Part shown: positions 34,003-42,580 of the stretch, one piece after another
How the letters are laid out: each line of letters opens with the position of its first letter
Position numbering within the stretch: the stretch's first letter is position 1
Assembly (NCBI RefSeq): GCF_011400295.1
Contig: NZ_CP049859.1
Location: 806,001-870,000 of the forward strand
Direction: 5' to 3'
DNA length: 64,000 bases
From: Erysipelothrix sp. HDW6A
GTDB taxonomy: Bacteria > Bacillota_I > Bacilli_A > Erysipelotrichales > Erysipelotrichaceae
Program-made: the position numbers and the translations under genes
Notes under the pieces: model-generated
What the model saw: the letters and a program-made list of their open reading frames with translations, nothing else
What the model was told of the DNA's origin: nothing
The model's database searches: none

Positions 34003-34592
34003 TACATATTTTACATAAAGGAACAAACAATCGACTTATCGTAATGTTACATGGTACAGGTGGTAATGAGCGAGATTTAATTCCAATTGCGAATCATCTT
34101 GACCCTGAAGCAAGTTACTTGGGAATTCGTGGAAATGTTGAAGAACAAGGAATGTTGCGTTATTTTGAACGCTATCGCGATGGTACATTTAATACACGTA
34201 GCCTTATGAAAGAAACCGCAAATCTCTATGATACAATGACTTCTCTTATTCGAGGAAATGGAATGGAAAACTTTGAAATAGTAGTAATCGGATTCTCTAA
34301 TGGAGCAAATATCGGAATCAATATTTTTAAAGAGTACAATACAGGGTTCAAAGCTATTATTGCACTTCATCCATCAGCAGTTCGACCAGAAGTACCAGTA
34401 CTTGAACAAGATATGAAAGTATTTATGAGTTATGGTGACAATGATCCATTTGTCACAAAAGAAGCTTATGATGATTTAAAAGTTTCGTTTGAAAAAGCAG
34501 TTACTGCAACAGAGAGTTATGAACATAAGTTCGGACATCAATTAACGCAAGATGAACTTGCGGCAGCAGTAAAATTTTATAGTACATTATAA
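33999..34592 (+). CDS. Phospholipase/carboxylesterase (MhqD-like alpha/beta hydrolase)
   Basis: This 197-residue alpha/beta hydrolase has MLHGTGGNERDLI (oxyanion hole), the nucleophile elbow GFSNGAN (catalytic Ser), an acidic residue in GDNDPFV and a late catalytic His in KFGHQLTQ. There is no signal peptide. It is translated from an ATGA overlap with the preceding dioxygenase gene. The pair matches MhqE/MhqD, where the hydrolase is thought to process ring-cleaved hydroquinone products. Terminated by a UUCG-tetraloop hairpin. Confidence 0.82.
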   Translation: MIHILHKGTNNRLIVMLHGTGGNERDLIPIANHLDPEASYLGIRGNVEEQGMLRYFERYRDGTFNTRSLMKETANLYDTMTSLIRGNGMENFEIVVIGFSNGANIGINIFKEYNTGFKAIIALHPSAVRPEVPVLEQDMKVFMSYGDNDPFVTKEAYDDLKVSFEKAVTATESYEHKFGHQLTQDELAAAVKFYSTL

Positions 34593-34593
34593 G

Positions 34594-34614
34594 AGCACCT
34601 TCGGGTGCTTTTCT
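34594..34614 (+). terminator. UUCG-tetraloop terminator after the hydrolase gene
   Basis: AGCACC-TTCG-GGTGCT (34594-34609) is followed by TTTCTCTT. Confidence 0.8.
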
Positions 34615-34691
34615 CTTGTAAATGAAGGGTCGAACAGAATGAAAATACGTATCAAAATGTAATAGTTTATGATATTATAGGTCTTACACAA

Positions 34692-34767
34692 GCACCCGTG
34701 GCGCAACGGATAGCGCATTTGATTCCGGTTCAAAAGGTTGCAGGTTCGATTCCTGTCGGGTGTACCA
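34692..34767 (+). tRNA. tRNA-Arg (anticodon CCG)
   Basis: A full cloverleaf is present: acceptor GCACCCG/CGGGTGT with a G-U end pair, D stem GCGC/GCGC, anticodon stem TTTGA/TCAAA with loop TTCCGGT, and T stem GCAGG/CCTGT with TTCGATT loop. CCA is encoded. The anticodon CCG reads CGG (Arg). A terminator follows. Confidence 0.92.
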
Positions 34768-34775
34768 TGACAATT

Positions 34776-34800
34776 AACTACCTATGGGTAGTTTTTTTCT
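34776..34800 (+). terminator. Terminator after tRNA-Arg
   Basis: AACTACC (34776-34782) pairs with GGTAGTT (34787-34793), followed by T6. Confidence 0.8.
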
Positions 34801-35126
34801 TGTTAGTAAATAGTAAGTGATAAATTTAACAGATCAAAATGATTCACATCTTTACAAAAATTTGAATCCATAGCGATATTCACTTTTTATGCATATTAAT
34901 TGAACGACTATTATTACAATGAATTTATAATAAAACCAAGTAAACAATATGAATAAAACGCAATAATATTCAAAAAGCAAATAATTGTTAAGTCGTTACA
35001 TATTTGAGTGCATTCATAACATTTTGACCTAACGGTAAGAGATTGAAAATATACTTTAAGTAATGAAGTAATAATTGCATGATAAATTTCTACATAATAC
35101 CAATAAGGAAAAGGGAGAAAAATAAT
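34801..35126. other. Non-coding leader/promoter region of the large adhesin gene
   Basis: This AT-rich 326 bp shows no gene. The best promoter-like pair is TTGACC (35024-35029) with AAATAT (35047-35052), spacer 17, about 75 bp before the start at 35127. It lacks the inverted-repeat layout found before the other LPXTG gene. Confidence 0.4.
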
Positions 35127-38100
35127 ATGAAGAAAAGAATCCGATTATTAGTAATTATATTTGGGGTATTTCTGACAACAATACCAATCTTTGCAAACGA
35201 AGGATTTCTTTCGAGGTTTGAAATCTATGATAATAATTCCGAATCAAACTATACGTATCTTAGTGGAGCGAAAGTTACGTTATACACCGGGTTTTCAATC
35301 TCGCAAGCCATAGACAGACCAATTACACCTGTTCTAGAGATCATGATTCCAAAAGAATATATAGAAATAAATGGTGTTGAATCAGGAGATATCGAACATC
35401 AGAAAACAAAGAAAATATTTGAAACTGATACTGATATAGTTATTCAATACCATCTGGAAACTCTACAAGGTGGTGCGGCAATTGATGTTGCTGTTGTGTT
35501 TAATTCTCAAAATGGCTATACTCCCAAAGATTTCTTAAAAACAATTAGTGCGACAATTAAAGATGCCAATGATCCTTCACTCACAGGAAGTACTTCTAAA
35601 GAAATAAAGTTTACTCATCTAAAAGACTATTTTTATAAGTCGGTATATAAAGAATCCACTTCAGGCAACTATTGGTCAACTAACCTTGCTAAAATAGATG
35701 CTGGACTAGAGGATAAACAAAATCCGGGTTATTTTTCGAAAAACATAGATGATTTAAAATCAGTTGAATATTCTTTCCAATTCTATGAATTTGTAAACGG
35801 TTCATCAAAAAAAGAAGGTGAACGATATTATGAAAAAATAATCATTGATGACACATTGCCACCTGAAGCTGTGTTTATTCAAGAGGATAACCCAGGCTGG
35901 ATTTATGATGAACCAACACATAGTGCTAGATTTGAATATATATTTGGTAAGCCAATACAATTGAATAATAAGTCATTAGAAAATAGAATCCGTTTGAAAC
36001 TAAAATACCCAGGTGCAAGTGTTGCAGCAAGACCCAATAATAGTTCTAAGATTATTGCAACCCAATGGAATCAATCTAATGGAGAGCAAGATGTTATCTT
36101 GACAGATGATTTGGAGATAACTTTGGGCGTGGTTTCTGATAATGCATATCCAGGAGAGGTAGATTTTAAGAAAACTTCGACTAAATACACAAATGTAGAC
36201 GTTCAATCAGAACGCGATCAAATTTTATCATGGAAATTAACGCTAAAAAATGTTGCGAAAATTAGTGAATTTCCAGATGCTAGACTTGAAAACGCTGTTT
36301 TTGTTGATAAGGATTTGGATCCGCTACTTCAATATGATAGTGTTACCTTGCCAAGAATTCCAAGCACTTCTTTTGTGGGTGCGGTTGATATTCTTGCGAG
36401 ATATAATGATGGACGCGAAATATTGGTAGCTGAAAATCAAAACATGTCAGAAGTTAAGACATTTGAATTAGAAGACAAAGAAAATGTGGTCGCTATAGAA
36501 ATTAAGTTTACTGAAGGAAGCTACTTGATCCATGAAAAGATATTTGACGTATTTATTGGTACGAAATTAAGAAATCCCAATATTAATGTAGTTGAGGCTT
36601 CGAATACCTCAAGTAAATTAAGTAATACTACGGAATATTTTGTTAATTATACTGGCTCACCACAGTTTAGCAAAAGTGTAACTGCATACTTAGAGTTCTA
36701 TGCATATAATCCTAAAATTAGTATAATGAAAGATAAAAACACACCTGAAACTCATTTTTTTGCTGATAGTATCATTGAATATAAAATAGACTTGTTTGTT
36801 ACAGAGATGCTCAAAGGTGAAATAATTGAAACAAATACTATCCTGGATATTCTCCCTATAGGAATGGAATATGTCCAAGGTAGTACTTATGATAGATATG
36901 ACGGTGTTATTAGTCACCTAGAAGACCCAGAGATCATACATAACTATAAAAACACAGGACAAACTGCATTAAAGTGGAATATTGATTCTATTAAGAACAC
37001 AAGTGTTTATCAAATTCCTGCAATCGTTAATATTTACACTTTAAGATACAAAACCCGTATTACAAAGTCAATGACCCCAGGCAGTAACATTAATACAGCT
37101 TATTTATCCTGGAAAAACATAGATTTAATTGGACCAATAAGTGAGAAAAATGCAACTGAGGATATCTATGATCTTAATGAAAACGGTAGTACAGAAGACT
37201 TTGTTCTTACTTCGAACAAGACCATCCAGTACTTGCCAACGAAAGAACTGTATGGCAAGAAAGAAGTAATGGGTAATCTGGATAATGGTTACATAATGGC
37301 TCCTGGAAATGGGCTTTCAGAGATAGGAACGAATGTTCGATATAAGCTAACTATTTCAAACTACTTAGATGCTTCCCAAAAGACATTAAAAATCATTGAT
37401 TTACTACCGTCTATTGGTGATAAAACAGCGAGCTTTGTTGTCGAAAATGAAGTACTTCAAAGAGTGAATAGAGGAACTACATTTAGAGTGTCCTTGGCCA
37501 AGGAAGTAGAAGCACCAGAAGGATATCAAGTGCAGTACACGAAAGATACTATTGGTGAAGATATTCCTGATTTTATGGCTAATGCAAACTGGGAAAATAC
37601 TCTTGATGACTATTCTTTAGCTACCGCAATTAAAATAGTTTTACTTGATGGTTACGAACTAAAATCAAATGAGAGTGTTTCGTTTTACATGGAGTTTGAT
37701 ATTCCAAAAGAGTCATCGCTCCATGAGTTAGATAGAGCAGTTAACTCATTTGGATTTTCAACACTACTCAATGGCTATCAGTTTACTGAATCAAACCTAT
37801 CGACTCTAGATCTAATTAAATATTACGTTGAAGGAAATGTATTTGATGATGTAAATAGAAATGGTTTGTTTGATGAAAATGTTGATGAAATATTTGAACA
37901 ACACATTGTCAAATTGGTAGACGAAGAGGGTAATACAGTCAAAGATCTAGAAGGGAATGACTATAGTACTACCACAGATAGTCTGGGATATTACCGTTTT
38001 GAAGTATACCGACACGGTAACTATAAGGTTCAAATTCTCGCGCCAGATGAATATCAGCTTATCGAGCCAACTTCGAATGAATTAGGGTCGGGTATTGTTG

Positions 38101-39512
38101 ATGTAACAAACGGGTACTCAGATACATTTACCTTGGATTATGAAAAAACTAGTCAAAGAATAAATGCTGGATACATACCCCAACAAGTTAGTCTGAAGAT
38201 AGAGAAAATATTGAAAGATTCGTCTGGAAATATTAAGACGGATGACACAAAATTTAATTTCATTTTTAAAGTAAACAATGAAATGTATAATGGAAAAGCA
38301 AAAATTGATGGTGTTATTATCAATGTCGCTAATGGAGCATTCGTGTTAAAGGGTGGAGAGTCAATAATAATTGAATCGTTGGATATTCATTCAATTTATA
38401 GTGTTGAGGAAGAGGAAAATTCAAATTACTATGTAACTCCTCAGTTGGGTAAGCTTGAAGGTGAACTTGATCAACTAAACACTGAACTAACATTTATTAA
38501 TACGGAAAGGAAATTAATTGATGTTAGTGTAACGAAAGAATGGGTTGGTGGACCAAGTCCAAGACCTACAATTGAAGTTCAACTCTATCGTGATGGTGAA
38601 GCATTCGGAGCAGCTGTTGCCTTAGAAAACGGAACAACGAGTTATACTTGGACTGGACTTCATGAAACTGATGCGAGTGGCAAGGCATACGTTTATACTG
38701 TTGATGAAGTTCAAGTACCAAAGAATTACACAAAGGAAGTAAATGGATTCGTAATCACGAATACCTATGTTAGTCCATTGATTGATATTAGTGTAACGAA
38801 AGAATGGGTTGGTGGACCAAGTCCAAGACCTACAATTGAAGTTCAACTCTATCGTGATGGTGAAGTTTTTGGAACAGCTGTTGCCTTAGAAAACGGAATA
38901 ACGAGTTATACTTGGACTGGACTTGATGAAACTGATGTGAGTGGTAAAGCATATGTGTATACTGTTGATGAAGTTCAAGTACCAGAGAATTACACCAAGG
39001 AAGTAAATGGATTTGTAATCACGAATACCTATGTTAGTCCATTGATTGATATTAGTGTAACGAAAGAATGGGTTGGTGGACCAAGTCCAAGACCTACAAT
39101 TGAAGTTCAACTCTATCGTGATGGTGAAGTTTTTGGAACAGCTGTTGCCTTAGAAAACGGAATAACGAGTTATACTTGGACTGGACTTGATGAAACTGAT
39201 GTGAGTGGTAAAGCATATGTTTATACTGTTGATGAAGTTCAAGTACCAGAGAATTACACCAAGGAAGTAAATGGATTTGTAATAAGAAATGTATATTCTA
39301 AACCTGTTGATCCAACCGATCCAGTAGATCCAACGGAACCAACAGATCCAACAGATCCTGAGAAGCCAATAGTACCAGAAAAACCTATTGCACCACCTAT
39401 TCCATCCTTACCAGAAACAGGTGTAAGCAATCAGATAGCGTACACCTCAGCGATTCTTTCTGCTTTAGGTGCTGTATTGATTCTTGCGAGAAAAAGAAGA
39501 AAAAATAGATAA
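35127..39512 (+). CDS. Large LPXTG cell-wall-anchored adhesin with SdrD-like and three Cna-B repeats
   Basis: This 1461-residue surface protein has a signal peptide (IRLLVIIFGVFLTTIPIFA, about 1-26). Residues about 27-890 form DUF11-like and adhesin-like beta domains (SKNIDD, LKWNIDSIKNTS, TNVRYKLTISNYLDASQK). An SdrD_B-type domain spans about 898-1010 (EGNVFDDVNRNGLFDENVDE), followed by a further Cna-B-like domain (SLKIEKILKDSSGN). Three 88-residue Cna-B repeats begin near 1132. A Pro/Thr/Asp-rich wall-spanning stretch and the LPETG sorting signal (1428-1432) come before a hydrophobic tail and KRRKNR. The start at 35127 follows AAGGGAG by about 9 bp. It would be sortase-anchored; the ligand is unknown. 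Confidence 0.88.
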   Translation: MKKRIRLLVIIFGVFLTTIPIFANEGFLSRFEIYDNNSESNYTYLSGAKVTLYTGFSISQAIDRPITPVLEIMIPKEYIEINGVESGDIEHQKTKKIFETDTDIVIQYHLETLQGGAAIDVAVVFNSQNGYTPKDFLKTISATIKDANDPSLTGSTSKEIKFTHLKDYFYKSVYKESTSGNYWSTNLAKIDAGLEDKQNPGYFSKNIDDLKSVEYSFQFYEFVNGSSKKEGERYYEKIIIDDTLPPEAVFIQEDNPGWIYDEPTHSARFEYIFGKPIQLNNKSLENRIRLKLKYPGASVAARPNNSSKIIATQWNQSNGEQDVILTDDLEITLGVVSDNAYPGEVDFKKTSTKYTNVDVQSERDQILSWKLTLKNVAKISEFPDARLENAVFVDKDLDPLLQYDSVTLPRIPSTSFVGAVDILARYNDGREILVAENQNMSEVKTFELEDKENVVAIEIKFTEGSYLIHEKIFDVFIGTKLRNPNINVVEASNTSSKLSNTTEYFVNYTGSPQFSKSVTAYLEFYAYNPKISIMKDKNTPETHFFADSIIEYKIDLFVTEMLKGEIIETNTILDILPIGMEYVQGSTYDRYDGVISHLEDPEIIHNYKNTGQTALKWNIDSIKNTSVYQIPAIVNIYTLRYKTRITKSMTPGSNINTAYLSWKNIDLIGPISEKNATEDIYDLNENGSTEDFVLTSNKTIQYLPTKELYGKKEVMGNLDNGYIMAPGNGLSEIGTNVRYKLTISNYLDASQKTLKIIDLLPSIGDKTASFVVENEVLQRVNRGTTFRVSLAKEVEAPEGYQVQYTKDTIGEDIPDFMANANWENTLDDYSLATAIKIVLLDGYELKSNESVSFYMEFDIPKESSLHELDRAVNSFGFSTLLNGYQFTESNLSTLDLIKYYVEGNVFDDVNRNGLFDENVDEIFEQHIVKLVDEEGNTVKDLEGNDYSTTTDSLGYYRFEVYRHGNYKVQILAPDEYQLIEPTSNELGSGIVDVTNGYSDTFTLDYEKTSQRINAGYIPQQVSLKIEKILKDSSGNIKTDDTKFNFIFKVNNEMYNGKAKIDGVIINVANGAFVLKGGESIIIESLDIHSIYSVEEEENSNYYVTPQLGKLEGELDQLNTELTFINTERKLIDVSVTKEWVGGPSPRPTIEVQLYRDGEAFGAAVALENGTTSYTWTGLHETDASGKAYVYTVDEVQVPKNYTKEVNGFVITNTYVSPLIDISVTKEWVGGPSPRPTIEVQLYRDGEVFGTAVALENGITSYTWTGLDETDVSGKAYVYTVDEVQVPENYTKEVNGFVITNTYVSPLIDISVTKEWVGGPSPRPTIEVQLYRDGEVFGTAVALENGITSYTWTGLDETDVSGKAYVYTVDEVQVPENYTKEVNGFVIRNVYSKPVDPTDPVDPTEPTDPTDPEKPIVPEKPIAPPIPSLPETGVSNQIAYTSAILSALGAVLILARKRRKNR
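38520..39311 (+). repeat. Three tandem 264-bp Cna-B coding repeats
   Basis: Units start at 38520, 38784 and 39048, each 264 bp (88 codons). They are nearly identical at the DNA level, including third-codon positions; units 2 and 3 differ at very few bases. The third unit diverges at its end (VIRNVYSKP). This argues for recent expansion or gene conversion. Confidence 0.9.
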
Positions 39513-39516
39513 TACT

Positions 39517-39552
39517 AAAACCACATACTCAAATTTGAGGTGTGGTTTTTAT
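39517..39552 (+). terminator. Terminator after the adhesin gene
   Basis: AAAACCACA pairs with TGTGGTTTT around an inner palindrome CTCAAATTTGAG, with a T5 tail. Confidence 0.85.
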
Positions 39553-39614
39553 TCAACCTAAAGAGTTGGTGTATAATGAAATTGAAGATGTTGATTCACT
39601 ACCAAAATAGGTTA

Positions 39615-39674
39615 ATGAAAGGAGGGTGCGATATTAATATGGCAGGAAACGCAATACAAATGAGTAAACAATAA
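39615..39674 (+). CDS. Possible 19-residue leader peptide before panE
   Basis: A short frame (39615-39674) reads MKGGCDINMAGNAIQMSKQ. Its internal ATG at 39639 has AAAGGAGGG upstream at 39617-39625, a strong ribosome binding site with 13 bp spacing. A TATAAT lies at about 39572. It could be a translated leader or the remnant of a lost gene. There is no homology I recognise. Confidence 0.25.
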   Translation: MKGGCDINMAGNAIQMSKQ

Positions 39675-39708
39675 TAATTCATAAGACGAGAGTCTAAGGA
39701 GAATTGCA

Positions 39709-40650
39709 ATGAAAATACTAGTAGCTGGTGCAGGAGCAATGGGCTCTAGGTTTGCATATATGTTGGTGAAGTCCGGAAATGATGTTGTAATAACGGATAG
39801 TTGGAAACAGCACATTGATGTCATAAATAATAAAGGACTCAAAGTGTTAATTGATGGTTATAACATGGGAACATACCGTCTTCCTGCATTTCTTCCTAAC
39901 GAAGTACACGGGGAGTTTGACCTAATTATTTTGTTAACTAAGGCAATGCAATTAGAAAGTATGCTTCAAGATATTAAGCATGTATTTTCAGATAATACAC
40001 TAGTCATAAACTTAGTAAGTGGTTTAGGTAATGCTGAGCAAATTCTTGAGTATGTAACAATGGATCGATTATATGTTGCATCAAACTACTGGACTGCTGG
40101 ACTTGGGGGACCAGGGGTTGTTGATGCTGTAGGTGAAGGTACCATAAAACTTCAAATATATAAAAATGACTCATCACAATATGATGAGCAAGTAATAGAT
40201 GTATTAAATTCTGCAGGATTTAGAGCGAAATTAAGTCATGATGTCTTTTTAGATATTTGGAAAGAACTTGCTGTAAGCTCTGTAATTAATCCGATGTGCG
40301 CAATATTGGATTGCACGATAGCTCAGTTTGGTGCATACAAAGGTAATGTTGAGATAAGTCGTCTTATTTTGGATGAAATAGTTGAAGTAGCGAAACATGA
40401 AAATGTTGTTTTAAATATTGAGGATATATTGGATAAAATATCAAGCCTTTTTCCTGATACTGTTGCTGGACGTCATTATCCATCAATGCATCAAGATTTA
40501 ATGACCAAGAGAAATACTGAAATAGACTATCTTAATGGATATATAGTTCAATTAGGGTTGAAGTATGATGTATTAACGCCTATCAATTCCATAATAAGAC
40601 ATCAAATCAAATTAAAAGAACAATTGAATGAAGGAAGTAAAAAACGCTGA
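39709..40650 (+). CDS. panE: Ketopantoate reductase family (PanE/ApbA) 2-dehydropantoate 2-reductase
   Basis: This 313-residue NADP-dependent reductase has the N-terminal Rossmann loop KILVAGAGAMGSRF. The C-terminal domain carries WKELAVSSVINPMCA (catalytic Lys and the conserved Asn) and the late GRHYPSMHQDL motif with the catalytic Glu region (TEIDYLNGYIV). It converts ketopantoate to pantoate for coenzyme A synthesis, though many family members reduce other 2-ketoacids. No panB or panC is adjacent, so the pathway role is uncertain. CTAAGGAG precedes the ATG. Confidence 0.8.
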   Translation: MKILVAGAGAMGSRFAYMLVKSGNDVVITDSWKQHIDVINNKGLKVLIDGYNMGTYRLPAFLPNEVHGEFDLIILLTKAMQLESMLQDIKHVFSDNTLVINLVSGLGNAEQILEYVTMDRLYVASNYWTAGLGGPGVVDAVGEGTIKLQIYKNDSSQYDEQVIDVLNSAGFRAKLSHDVFLDIWKELAVSSVINPMCAILDCTIAQFGAYKGNVEISRLILDEIVEVAKHENVVLNIEDILDKISSLFPDTVAGRHYPSMHQDLMTKRNTEIDYLNGYIVQLGLKYDVLTPINSIIRHQIKLKEQLNEGSKKR

Positions 40651-40664
40651 GAGATCAGCGTTTT
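40641..40664. terminator. Bidirectional terminator shared by panE and the tetR-type gene
   Basis: AAAACGCTGA/TCAGCGTTTT (40641-40650 with 40655-40664) with a GAGA loop serves both convergent genes. The panE stop and the TetR stop each lie within one arm. Confidence 0.85.
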
Positions 40665-41206
40665 AATATACCATTAAAAAAGATTGAAACAAAGTTTGGA
40701 ATCCGTAGTTTTTCAGAATGGCTACTTGAAATATAGGCAGATAAAGTAAGTAAGTAATGATGGGTGATATCTTTAATATTTAAGCTGTTATCAATTTTGT
40801 CATACAGAGGGGATAATGCTTCCTTAAATGGATGAACATAACAATCACAATAAATATCGTCAAGTGTCTGATAGGCATCTTCTGGTAAATGGTGCTTTAA
40901 GTCATTTCGAAATAGGACAAGGTTGATATGATGTGTTTCTTCTAAGTATTCGCTCATTGTTACGAGTAAGTCAAACGAATCAAGATTATTATTCAGTATA
41001 TCAATAAGTCCATCTCGATTAGATTCAGATATCATTCGAAATACATGAATATATAATGTCTCTTTGTTTGGAAAGTAGTGGTAAAGCGCAGGTTGTGTTA
41101 TAGAAAGTTTCTTGGCTATCTGATGTGTTGATGTCGCATAATAACCTTGTTCCATAAAAAGTTGTGTTGCTTCATGAATAATTTCTTCTTTTAAGTTTCG
41201 TACCAT
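40655..41206 (-). CDS. TetR-family transcriptional regulator
   Basis: This 183-residue regulator has the TetR DNA-binding helices near the N-terminus: EEIIHEATQLFMEQGYYATS, THQIAKKLSITQPALYHYFPNKETLY. The ligand-binding C-terminal domain is typical in length and variable in sequence. The start at 41206 (MVRNLKEE) is supported by AGAGGTGAC; the in-frame 41266 start would add 20 extra residues. It is convergent with panE, so panE is not its obvious target. The ligand and regulon are unknown. Confidence 0.85.
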   Translation of the reverse strand: MVRNLKEEIIHEATQLFMEQGYYATSTHQIAKKLSITQPALYHYFPNKETLYIHVFRMISESNRDGLIDILNNNLDSFDLLVTMSEYLEETHHINLVLFRNDLKHHLPEDAYQTLDDIYCDCYVHPFKEALSPLYDKIDNSLNIKDITHHYLLTLSAYISSSHSEKLRIPNFVSIFFNGILKR

Positions 41207-41393
41207 ACAGTCACCTCTTAGTAATATTCTACCAATCTGAAATAAATATGGAAGAAATATACCCAAAAAGAAGAAGTGTCATGACATCCTCATGAATATT
41301 AGTAAAATTTTGTTCAGTAAAACAAAATATTAACTTTGATTACATTAACTTGGCGTTTAATGACATCAAGCCGATTATTGAATGTTTTTGCGA

Positions 41394-41490
41394 TATAATT
41401 CATTCATCAAACAACCCCCCTAAATTGTTTGATACACTTCAGTATGAAGTACATCCCTGAGCATGGCAAAACGTCATGCTTCTTTTTTTA
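41394..41490 (+). ncRNA. Candidate small RNA with a C-rich loop
   Basis: After a TATAAT (41394-41399), the transcript would begin near 41407. It would form three hairpins: TCAAACAA/TTGTTTGA (8 bp, 41407-41414 with 41425-41432) with a loop CCCCCCTAAA, ACTTC/GAAGT (41436-41440 with 41446-41450), and a terminator AGCATG/CATGCT (41460-41465 with 41475-41480) followed by TTC then T7. No ORF is present. C-rich loops in Firmicute sRNAs pair with Shine-Dalgarno sequences, so this may act in trans. There is no clear -35 element. No known Rfam family is recognised. Confidence 0.5.
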
Positions 41491-41501
41491 TATTTTACGT
41501 A

Positions 41502-41531
41502 AGAAGAGCTACCAATTTTGGTAGCTCTTCT
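41502..41531. terminator. Strong hairpin at the end of the M42 gene
   Basis: A perfect 12-bp stem, AGAAGAGCTACC with GGTAGCTCTTCT, and an AATTTT loop. It lacks a clear T-tract on either strand but sits 5 bp after the M42 stop codon. Confidence 0.6.
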
Positions 41532-41536
41532 TTGGT

Positions 41537-42559
41537 TTATTGAAGATAAGCAATTGTTAAGTTAATTGTATTAAAGATTGCTTCCTTATGTGTTCGTTCA
41601 TAACTATGAGATGAATCAACTCCTGGTCCAATTAAAGCAACTCTGACATCGTGTCCTGCTCTAAGTGCCGCCGATCCATCAGATCCATAATATGGATAGA
41701 TATCTAGCTTGTAGTTAATCTTGTTTGCTTCTGCTAGTTCGATGAGTCGTTTCTTCATTCCATAGTCATATGGACCAGAACTATCCTTTGTACAAATTGT
41801 AACAGAGTATTCATCACTAGTTTGACCAGTTCCAGGTGCTGCCATATCTAATGCGATCATTTCTACCGTATCACTTGGAATTGATGATGCTGCACCATGG
41901 CCTACTTCTTCATAATTTGAAATAAAGAAGTGAGTTGTATAACGTGGTTTAGTCTTAGTGTTCACAAAATGTTCGGCAACTGCGTATAAAGCAGCAACAC
42001 ATGCTTTATCATCGAGGTGTCGTGATTTAATAAAGCCAGTGTCTGTAACTGTTGTACGAGGGTCTAAGTGTACAAAGTCACCGACTTGAATACCAAGTTT
42101 AAGGACATCATCCTTTGTAAATACTTTCTCGTCAATTCTAACTTGAAGTGTATGTTCGTTTCGTTCCGTAGCATTTGTCTTAGCACCATGTACATGGGAT
42201 GAAGCTACATTTGTAAGTACTGTTCCAGTATAGTAAGTACCATTGATTGTTTCGATTGAAACGTGTTCTCCTTCAATAGTTGTCCAAGCATATCCACCGA
42301 TTTGTGATAATTTAAGATAACCATCACCAGTAATTTCCTTTACAACAGCTCCTAATGTGTCTACGTGAGCAGAAAGCGTAATAGCTTGACTTGAGTCCTG
42401 ACCCTCAAGAGTTGCGATTAATGCACCCTTATTTGTTCGATAACTGAGGAGTCCCAGATCGTTGAATCGTTTTTCTACTAAAGTAATCGCTTCTTCCGTA
42501 TGGCCTGTTGGGCTTTTGGTTTGAAGCAGTGTCACTAAATCATTAATTATATGTTCCAT
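41537..42559 (-). CDS. M42-family aminopeptidase / glucanase-like metallopeptidase
   Basis: This 340-residue cytosolic metallopeptidase of the M42 (PepA/FrvX) type has zinc ligands in LSAHVDTLGAVV, the late HFFISNYEEVGHGAAS (catalytic Glu-Glu), ALDMAAPG and HSYERTHKEA (final His). It trims N-terminal residues from peptides as a large oligomer. GGAGG lies before the ATG. It is 22 bp downstream of ogt on the same strand, so the two may be co-transcribed. Substrate specificity is unknown. Confidence 0.85.
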   Translation of the reverse strand: MEHIINDLVTLLQTKSPTGHTEEAITLVEKRFNDLGLLSYRTNKGALIATLEGQDSSQAITLSAHVDTLGAVVKEITGDGYLKLSQIGGYAWTTIEGEHVSIETINGTYYTGTVLTNVASSHVHGAKTNATERNEHTLQVRIDEKVFTKDDVLKLGIQVGDFVHLDPRTTVTDTGFIKSRHLDDKACVAALYAVAEHFVNTKTKPRYTTHFFISNYEEVGHGAASSIPSDTVEMIALDMAAPGTGQTSDEYSVTICTKDSSGPYDYGMKKRLIELAEANKINYKLDIYPYYGSDGSAALRAGHDVRVALIGPGVDSSHSYERTHKEAIFNTINLTIAYLQ

Positions 42560-42580
42560 TTAAAAAACCTCCATATCTTA

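Noticed and set aside
38622-39110. Repeated antisense ORFs (38622-38846 and 38886-39110, minus strand) with nearly the same protein
   Set aside because: They are 264 bp apart and lie opposite the Cna-B repeats. They are shadows of the repeated coding sequence, not genes.
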